From Diprion similis (lineage: Eukaryota; Arthropoda; Insecta; Hymenoptera; Diprionidae): a stretch of DNA of 64,000 nucleotides. The number at the start of each line of letters is the position of its first letter. The stretch's first letter is position 1. Location of the stretch: contig NC_060110.1 in assembly GCF_021155765.1 (NCBI RefSeq), positions 21,474,001 through 21,538,000 of the forward strand, read 5' to 3'. This document shows positions 52,030-62,409 of this stretch, one piece after another. The position numbers were made by a program, and so were the translations under genes. The notes under the pieces were generated by a model. The model had not been told where the DNA came from and ran no database searches. It saw nothing but the letters and a program-made list of their open reading frames with translations.

Positions 52030-54304
52030 AAGAGTCAAGTGCAAGTCAAGTCTTCTTTTCTCTGTTACGTATAAGGGTACATATATAATGTACCTGCGGC
52101 GTAGGTACATTTTTTTTTTTTTTTTTTTTTTTTCTTTCAATATTGTTTTCACACATGCAGGTACACCAATAAAAGAGGGTGATAATATGAAATGCGAGGA
52201 TCCTCTTTAGAGGCGACGCATCGCGGCGTCATCAGACAATCCACACCAACCACTCGTGCGTCGTCGGTCGGGGCAAAGCACGTGAGACGGAGTAGACCTG
52301 CCATACGTAGGCATAGTCACGCACGTCCGCTTCGAAACTATCTTGTACCTACGTATAGTAGGTGTGTGCATATATACGTATACTCGCACGTAGATATATA
52401 TAAGACACATGCCCATGCCCCTCGTTGGCTGCGTTTCGCTCCCTGCAGACGTTGGGATCTTCGCTCGTTGCTACCACCAAAAAGACGAGAGTCAAGTGAG
52501 CCGAGGTTAAAACATACCACTCCGGTTGTCTGGCTGGCGCAGGTGAATATTAATTACAAGAAGTGATTTCACGCGTTTCCACTGCAGGTATAAGTGCAAA
52601 AACCGAAACAATTTGAAAATATCAAGGTACCCCATTGTACATGCACTTGGATAAATCAGTGAGAAGTCGATTGATTTGTATATGGCATTCGGAGCAAGTC
52701 GTTTAGGTACGTGGAAATCATTGGGAGTCAGTGTATCCACTTGAAAGTTTGGCGATCTCTGATGATTTCAAAGTATGTAGGAATAGCTCCTTGCAAAATA
52801 CACAAGACAATTATTCAAATTATGCCAATAACTGGTTATGAAAGTTTTGCACCAAATTCCTAATAACATATCCATCCGTCCACTGCACCAAAGACATCGT
52901 CACCAGGAGACGTCACTTTACTAAGGAAAATTACGGACGCGTAACTTTTTACTGAAAAAAATACAACTTGAAAAGCAAAAAAGAAAAAAAAAAAAATCCA
53001 AGCCCCGAACTACGAAACGTGACGAGAAGGAAGACACTTCTCCGTTCACGGTGTATTGATTGTAGGTACAGCTCTTGAAGAGTATTTCGACGATAGTTTA
53101 AGAACCACAAGAGGCAGTTGTCATTTACGAGAGCAGTCCAGTTGCTCCAGAAGGTTTCTTTCGCAACCGGTTACACGTGTGACGAATCGACTATAAATAA
53201 GTTTACGAGGGATTATCGTTAAGCCACCGATCGTTCCCGAACCCCGCGTAAGATTTTTATCTTAAGGAATTTCCTGTCCCCTTGAAAAGTCGCGTTGAAT
53301 GCACGGAGATACATCTGCGGTGGTGTAAACCCAATGAAAACTGGAGAGGATAAGATTGAGACAGGGGGGATAAAGTGACATCGATTTATCAAAAGAGGCG
53401 GTCGCTTTTCCCCCCCTCCACCCCCACCCTTACCCGAAACCTATTCTTCCGCAAGTCTCAAGTGCGTTCGACTCTCCATGAGTTATGGGGTCGAGTCTCT
53501 CAGTCACCTATCGAATATAAGAGTGGAACCCCCTGTTCGGAAGCACTTGAGATTCGGTTCACGTCCTTCGAGTTAGTCCTTAAAAAATCCTTTACATTCT
53601 GCCTGTATATGAGTATCGTTATATTTACACAGGCGATACATCGCTACCGTTTTTCAAATATTTGTCAGCCGTTGAGCGCGCGGTATGAAAAAGAAAGAGA
53701 AAAAGAAAAAAGACTTTGCGAGGCTCCCCCCCCCCCCCTCCCCTCCCCTCTTCCCCCCTCTTCGCGTCATATCGGCGTCTACATAAAAAATTGCCCACTC
53801 ACAAGATATTGCTGACGAAATTAATATCCTTAAACGATTCTCTCTCTCTCTTCCTCTTCGCGCAGCACGTCGAAAAAAAATCTGTAGATATATGACTGTA
53901 ATATTTCTAACTCTCCAGACTCTTAAAGAAGATATACCGTGATTTATCACTATATATATACATATACACACACGGTATTCTTTAATGCATATATATATAT
54001 ATAACACAAACGCGAGGATAATTTTCCTAATGCATGTATACGTATATAACATAAGTATATTCTATACATACATAGGCACGTGCTACGAGAACTGTAAATA
54101 TATGTGTATATATATATATATATATCTATGTGTACATTTTCTTTTTCATCAATATGCACGGAGCACCACAGCATTCGTGTATGTGCGGAATGGAGTTCGC
54201 CTTCATACACCTGTATGATAAAACGCGAGAGGTTGTTCAACCTCGATATATGTTTCTATATCCTCGTTGCAATTTCAACTTTGTGCCGTTACTCCATACT
54301 CGTA

Positions 54305-54345
<41 letters not shown>

Positions 54346-57300
54346 AAAAGAGACTTTCGAGTTGAACCGGAACCCATGAAGAAAAATCTCTCGAGTCTCC
54401 CAAGTCGCTTAAATAAAATCATATATAAACAACAAAAAAAATCTAATTTTACGCCTCGAGGTTATAAATTTCTGCAAACGGATGGATTGTATTATACAAA
54501 AACTTGTGAAAATATTACTTAAATTGAAGCAGCCACTTGACAATATTCACAGACTACAATATATTGCCGGGGTGAGATTAACTCGTTAATTCAACCCTTA
54601 GAGAGTCTACTAGGTATAATACACGAAAATTCGTTCATCGATTGGTACGAGAGAGAAAGTGACGAGAACTATTCTGACGGGCAAAGCCATGCTGGCATTG
54701 TACGAAAAGTGTCAGCCGGCAACCGCCGCGGGCATATCTCATTACCCCTGAGTCTAGGGACGCGGACTTCCTGTGGCGTCTGGTGGTTTAATCGTAATTA
54801 AAGTAAACTAAAGTAAGGGTAGATATTCATTCCGGCTCCTGCGGGCTTCCCTCTGATCCGTTCATTCGAAGCCTGGACGATAAATTACACTATACGTGAC
54901 GCGTACAGGCAGACGATGTAAAAAAGTTCACGAGCCAACGAGGGCGTAAAATTCTTTAAACGAATAAGAAGAGAAGGAATAAAAATGAATTCAACAATCA
55001 GAATCACTCGCAAAATCAAAACCCCGAGACTGGGAACTTAATCACCCGAGATATGAAGCTATATAACCGAGGAAAATAAAAATCATCCCCTTAATTTTGC
55101 CTCTTTGCAGTTCACTCTCTTTCTCTCTCTCTCTCTCTCTCTCACTGTCTTTTTATACACGCAGCAGCAGCAACAGCAACAGCAGTGTGACTGGAAATTA
55201 TTCGCTTGAAAAGAATCTCAATGACGGCGTACCTCGCCCTTATTATACCCCCGCTTTATACCAGGGAGAGCGACAATAATTATGAAACGTCGTTTCGCAA
55301 AGTGGGCGAGAGAATCCCGGGGCTCGTCCTTTTCTCTCCTCATCCGCCCTTCCGCAGGGACTCTCCCTCCCTCCCTCCCTCCCTCACTCCTCACATTCTT
55401 GCAACAAATCGCTGTAATTTTGGCTCTCCACCTCCTCCTCCTCCTCCTCCTCCTCCTCCTCCTCCTCCTCCTCCTCCTCCTCCTCTTCTTCTTCTTATTC
55501 TACCACGTATACATACGCACCATCTTATACGTATATATCTCAACTCTGTATAATTCTGCAACGATGCAGACGAGAGAAGAACCAGCGACATATACAAACG
55601 AACCTTTGATCCGTTCAAAAACCAACCAATCAACTCGAATCCCACGTAAAATCGTGTAACAACAACTCTCCTATTGTTCAAAAAATTATGCACGCAAGGA
55701 AACTTGTAGAATATTAAGTATAATTTATGATACTTGAGTCATGAGTATTAAGATATATTCTATACAAGATTAAAGCTGTGAATCAGGTAAGAAAATTATG
55801 AATGTCGAATATTGCTGCAAAGATTCTTCAAAATTAATGTGTTTCTCTTTCTGTGTCCTTCAGAGTGTTGAAAAATTTCAAACCGATTAAATTTTTAAAT
55901 GGGATATAGTTTCTCGGCCTTGATCGTCCCGTCGGTGTGTTCAAATCCTTTGTAAGTTGGGAGCGTGCGAAAACCCCGCGAGTTCGTCGGTCGCCATGGT
56001 TACAGCTGGCGCGTCCCGGCGTCCCGACGCTCGATACTCGTCGACGCCCAAACCAAGAAGGACAAGGATAAAAAGAGAGAGAGAGAAGCAGCAGACGACG
56101 ACGGCGGCGGATTCGGACAAACCGCGAATTCGAGAGTTACAGCCTATAGCAGAGGCTCGTGTTTTGTCTGAATTTAAAAAAGGTGTTGATTGGTCGTAGA
56201 ACTTCGGTGAAAGAAAACAGGCATAAGCGGAATGGCGAAAAGTAGATTGCGGGGTAAGTAGCGGAAAGAATGATTGGCCCTTCTGAGGGACGGTAAAATT
56301 GAACAAAGTTACCCTGTAGGGGGTGCGAGGCGATTTTCCTAGATTAATTGAACGTCGGGGGAGAAAGAGCGGCAAGAAAATCTCGGAAAAATTTCATAAC
56401 AAGCAGTTGTTGTTGTTGAGAGAAGAGGAAAAGTTTCAACAATATATACGTATATACATAACCTATGAGAAGGGGGAGGAGGGGGGTCATAGAAACGATA
56501 AATCTCTTCTTATTAATTGCACTATTTTTTCCAATGCTGCAAAGTTCCGACAAACGACTTCACGGCACGCGGTTCGAATATAATAAAAAAAAATCAGAAA
56601 AGTCAGCTTTCGGGATTATAGCGATTCACAATAAAAAAATAATAATAATTGAAAAAAAAAAAAATCGTAAGGGAAAACAGAACGATAAAATTTAATCATC
56701 AATTCAACTGTAGTGTTATAAATTTTACAAACTACCCTTTCACCGATAAGTTGTTCTTTGACGAGAGTAAAGAAAGAAGAAAAAGAAGATCGAGGGTGAT
56801 TAAGAGGGTGAAAAATGACGGTGAAGCTCTTTCTTCGCAGTTTGCACAAGTTGAATATCCACCGCGTTTACCTACACATTGCATACAGCTAGCTTATCTA
56901 GCTCAAAAATAAGCGAGCGAATCGTTTTAGCCGTGTGGAGGCTGCGTGTAATTTAATTTTAATTTTAATCCAAAGGCAAGCAAGCCCTCGGGTTCGTCGA
57001 TTAAAATTTTCATCACACTAAACATTGTAATAAATTTTTTCTAGAAGATGGAAAATTGCGAAAAGGATTATAACGAGCTTCCGAAAATCATCGAAGAATT
57101 ATTTTCCCAGTCAGCTTGACTGGACTGCCAATTAAGAACTGCTGCAACGCAGGTTCGATGAGGTCAGTTACCACGTACGGTGGAAGGAAACCAAGAATAT
57201 ACACACCGTCGAATCTCTTTTCCGATTACTCGCCCCGGAATCAGATACACCTCGATATTCCACGAACACACACCCGGGGGTCTGCAATTTCCGGAATAGT

Positions 57301-60300
57301 TTCCCCAGCTCGCGTGGATTAGGGGATCGATTTTGCACCGTACTTTCGTCACTACGTGTCTCTTTCTCTTTCTCTCTCTCTCTTTCTCTCTCTGCGACAG
57401 CTCATCCGAGAGGAGTGCACGGATAGAAAACAAGAAAGAGAGGGTTTTCGAATGAAAGCAAGACTACTCGTAGGATACTACCGGTGGTACCACTGCTCGG
57501 AAACTGGTTTCCGATAATCTAGACCGACTCATTTCCGCCTCAATTATCATACCGCGTAGTGACGACGACACGCGTGATGTAAAAACGAATACAGTGTTGG
57601 CATGTTAGAAGAAATGGACGGTCGTCCATTCCAAATGGAAGATTCGTGAGCTGAGAAGATTATTTTGGGAAAAATCAAATAACAAAAATTAGCTACAACA
57701 AAAAAAAAAAAAAATTGTTGTAATTTTTCAAAAACCTTCCCGGTCGAATGATTTTCTCCAAAGATACCGGTAACGTAATTTACACAATTGTCACATTGTT
57801 CTCAATTTTTATTTTAATCTGTACAGTCAATCGCAAACTATTGCAACAACGCCGATTAAAACCTCGCTGAAAATTGGCGCCGAAGGCGGTTTCCCGCGTT
57901 ATACACAAGGTTTCCCCTTCATAATGATTTCTCGCTAGAAAATTTTACGCTGGATTGCGGAGGGTCGGTTCCAATTGAATTGGGGTTCTAGCCCTTCCGT
58001 GCGAAACCTTAATCGTGTGAAATCACACCCAATCTCTACAACCTATGAATATTGAACTGCGAAGATGACTTTGGGCAACACAACGTATATTATGCAAAAT
58101 ATCAGAATTTTCTTCTTCTATCTTTGATAAATAATTTCAACAACGAATTGTGCAAAAACCGTCAATTCACAATAACCAAAACGAAATAAAATATAACCGA
58201 TAGCACTACAGGCGCGTAATAAAACAAGAACGATAAAGAAAGAAGAAGGTATAAGATAACCGAAGTCGATGATTCTAAAGGGGATAAATTCGCGCCACTC
58301 CGGGGTAGTTTGGATCCGCCAACGCAACCGGTAAAGATAAAAATCGGTAAGGAGCGATAGTGAATGCGGTATATCGAAAGTATCTCCGTCTACAAATCCC
58401 ACATAGGTATGTATATAGTAGGTCGTTAACATACGAAGAGGAAAGGAAGGGGGTTGAGAGACGCGGATCGTTTGGTTTGCGTAACACGTCGACGATGTTA
58501 TCGAGAGGTAAACGCGTTGGAAACCGCCGGAGGAAATCGGGGAGATAATTCGTTTAATCCACTTGTAAGCAGTGTCAAAGGAACGATTCCTCCTCTTCAC
58601 ATCCAGAAACGCCGCCGCCGCGTGTCGATATCAGAGACGATATTCTATATAGTCGATTCTCTTCTCGTCGGGACATCATGAACACCCTGCAGCACTGGCC
58701 AACAGCCAAGTTTCGTCTGCTCCTTAACTCCTCCGATCTCTCTGGTTCTCTTATTATTTTATATCTACAGCTTCGAGACTGATTAGTCCTTAATTACGTA
58801 TATTGTTGTTGTTAATACACTAACAGAGTGTTAGTTCAAACGATGCTGCTGGTGTTGTAAAATAGGTGAGATTAAAAGTGTTTTTCGAGAACAGAAACGA
58901 GTCCGTGATGGATAAGGAAAAATTCAATTCAACTGTGATTTAATTTTTTATGCTGTTCGTCCGTGATGATGCTCGAACCTTTGTCCTCCGGATATGCCAA
59001 CAAAATCTTGATACCTATCAAAAAAAAAAATTTGTCCTAACTGATCAGATCGAATGCCAAATTAATCGTACCTGCGTCTGAATCCAGGACATTCGACAAA
59101 CTGGACGGACATGGGATATAAGAGGACGACGAACACCTGCGCCATCTGGTTGACACTCGTTTGAGCGTGTATGCGCATAAACAGAAGGAAGAGACCGTAC
59201 GGACGAAACGTGATGACCCGTGACTTTACTACAGCAGAACATGATGCCCGGTTGTTGCGCGAGTCGCACTCCTGCTGCAGCAGGTCGTCCGACGTCCCAC
59301 GTGAAGCGAGTTCCGCCAAGCTCGCTCATCCGCGACTGTAGCTGCGAGGAATTTTGCAAGGCGAGTCGACAGGCAGAGTGGCAATAAATACATTTCTGCA
59401 TCCTTTGGTCCACAGTAAAATAAGCGGGGAAACTACGCTGCGAAGACACGACGTTGTAGATTTGTCAACGTCATCGTTATCCTTGTTACTTATTATTTTC
59501 ATAACTTTTTTCATTTATTTATTTTTTTTCTTCTTCTACTTCTTCTCCGTAAACTTTCTTCTCCGTAAATTAAAAAGTATTTCGACAAAAAGCTTTCGTC
59601 CAATCGGGCGAAGCTGAGTAAGCTTCTTTTATAGCCGAGAGGAAAAACCGGTTATACCGGTATGTGAACGAAGTGATCGGTTGCGTAGGGTCGCGTCCGA
59701 CTCTTCGGTGCAGCAGCGCGTCGTTGTCGTTACGTCATTGAGTATATATGAACCAGAAAACCAGGCCGAAAGTAAACCGTGTGCAGCAATACTGAAGCCG
59801 CGGCTGCTGCACCTTTCGAGAAAATAAGGAAAGAGAGAAGGGGAGAGGAAGGAAGGAAAGAAAGAAAGAAAGAGAGAGAGAAGAAAACCGGTTCATTACG
59901 GCCGACGACGCGACGTTGCATCGTCGTCATTGACGTCGTTCTCATCGCCGGCAAATCGCGGAAACTAAAATCGAGAACGAGTTCCTGGCACTAAGAAGTT
60001 AAAAAGAATTTTTACACCGTAACGTTCTCAAATTCAACGTACCCCAGATTTTTATGCAAACATTATCGAAAAATTTTTGACAAATATTTTCAAAATTTAT
60101 ACTACCCGATTAGGGTTGAACTGACTTAATATTGCTTACTTCGTCAGTCCATATAGCATCGAAACTTTGCGATGGGTAGAAATTTCAAAACACTTCTAAT
60201 GATGAAAATACCTACGACAAGGGATTCTAATTTTCGCAATTTTTTATGCAATTTATATATTTATTACGCTACGATATCGACGCATTCGAAATTTGAACTA

Positions 60301-62378
60301 AATAAGTTTAATTACAAGTTCCGACGATTCGTGATTAAAACAATTCTCGGTGGTTTGATGATTTCGACTAATAGGATTGGAAGTATCGTTCAACCCGAAG
60401 TTCGTCTATCTTAGAATTTCGACCCGCACACGTCGACGACACGTTTCTAGAATTTAAACGAGCAAGAAATGTGGCAAAAATAAGAATACAGAATCAACGA
60501 CAATCTTCACGCATCGTTCCGTGTAATAAATTTCAAGAGAATCTCGAGAGTGATGGTAGACGTGGATCGGATGTCATGACCAAAGATGCGAGAGACCGAA
60601 ACCACGACTACCGGGTATAACGATTATACGGTTAAGGTCAGCGTCTGGATCTCGGTCTTCACGCGAGTTCTCCTGTAACATCAAGTCCGAGGTGGTGCTT
60701 GAACCGTTTGCAGAGGAATAGCGGTAAATTCCTCTTTGTCAACCTAATCCAATGTGTTCCGAACACGTTTGCGTGTAGTTGCGATACATACATAGAAACA
60801 ATAATTCTCATAGTCAACGAGCCTCCACCACTCATCATACTCACACGTTTGCAATTCTATTTCGCTATTAATTACTTGTTATTGAAATTAACTCTCTCAC
60901 AGGTAACAAAAAATAAAACAAAAATAATAACTCTGCCATTTTAAACCGAATTGATATTAAAATATTCCCGCTTTTTAGGTGCAGTAATGAAGACCCTTTT
61001 TGATCAGGTGTCTTTTCTTCAACAACGAAGTACAAGTTAGGTGTATGTGCTTTTAAAATTCTCCCTCCCTCCTTCCATCAGTCGTTAAACCCATCGTACA
61101 TACAGAAAGGCTCCCGACCCGTGACACCGACAATTTATGCCTTTTTACGGGTTTTGTGGCTGAATATCCGGGAAGTTTGGACCGTTGAACCGTGCGAGGG
61201 GGAAAGCCTAGGATCGAGGCTGATTCAGAATGCTCGAATAGCGTACTGTGCAGCAGTAAATAATCGATGATGAAGAGTGTCCTGTGTGAATATTATCCAA
61301 CGATTTTCGATGCTACAGATTGAAACTTACATCAATTAATCTAATCTCGGTTAAAAATATTGACGTTCAAACAACCTGCTGCAAAAGAAACGCGCAAAGA
61401 TAGATAAAAAAAAAAAAAAGAGAAAGAATCCTTGTCATTGTCGAGATAATCTTCGATGGAAATAACATCGATTAATCGATTTATGTATATCCTACAAGCA
61501 GCAGGAATACACCGGAAAAAACCAATCTTCTATCCGCTCTATACCTATATATCGGCGCGATAAGACCCTCGACGAATCGATGGAGTTCAACCAACCGCAA
61601 GAGATCTTATCGTTCATGTTATCAAACCTCTGAGGTTTCCCCCTGCAATTCCTCCTTCAACGTGCCTACAAAAAGCATTTCATTCCACTCGACGTCTATT
61701 CGGTACACCAATTCATTCCTACGGCAAGTACAACCATATCCATTCCCTGCTGGAAAACGGAGAAAGGAAAATCCCAAGACCCAACAAAGTTGTGAGAGAT
61801 AAGAGACGTTGATAATGGAGAACAATTTTAACGTTACGATGTTTCATTTTTCGAAAAGGTAGACCGATCTAGATGATCGATATAAACACCGCGGCACAAA
61901 ATGATTCAACCTTTTCAAAATGAAATGAACGAGAAAGAACGCTTTTCAAGAATCTCCAACACTGTTGGTCACAAGTAGCAATAACGATGATTAGCAATTA
62001 AACAACGTATCTAAGTACTATTTGGTGACACTCAAAAAAATGATTCCGCGGATATTAAAAAAACGCAAGTCTCAAGATATGATCAACAAGTTTAAAAAAA
62101 TAAAGTTACGACTGAAACTTTGGTGTTTTTATTCGATTCTAACATTTATTTAGTGAGCATTAATCTTTGATCCGAAGCCGTCCAGGCCGGCAAAAACGTT
62201 CAAGCAAAGTAGAAACGGATCCTTAATAACAGGAGGCAGTCTTGAGGCTCAACTCTAACCGTGCTACAGCGAAGCCCAGGCCAAGTGAAAGGATAATTTC
62301 TAATTAGCGAACGGGCAGACACAGCAACCGGTAGAATCCGCCCAGAATTCGAGCATACGTCCTGTTCCTCAAGGATCT

Positions 62379-62409
<31 letters not shown>

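Noticed and set aside
55941..56375. Minus-strand frame ending MATDELAGFSHAPNLQRI with a good Kozak ATG
   Set aside because: Only 18 codons follow the ATG and no usable donor lies in frame, so I could not make it a first exon of the Akap200-like gene.
58118..58600. 160-codon minus-strand open frame
   Set aside because: Begins at GTG with no ATG until well inside. It is hydrophobic and aromatic-rich in the way AT-rich frames are, and has no domain.
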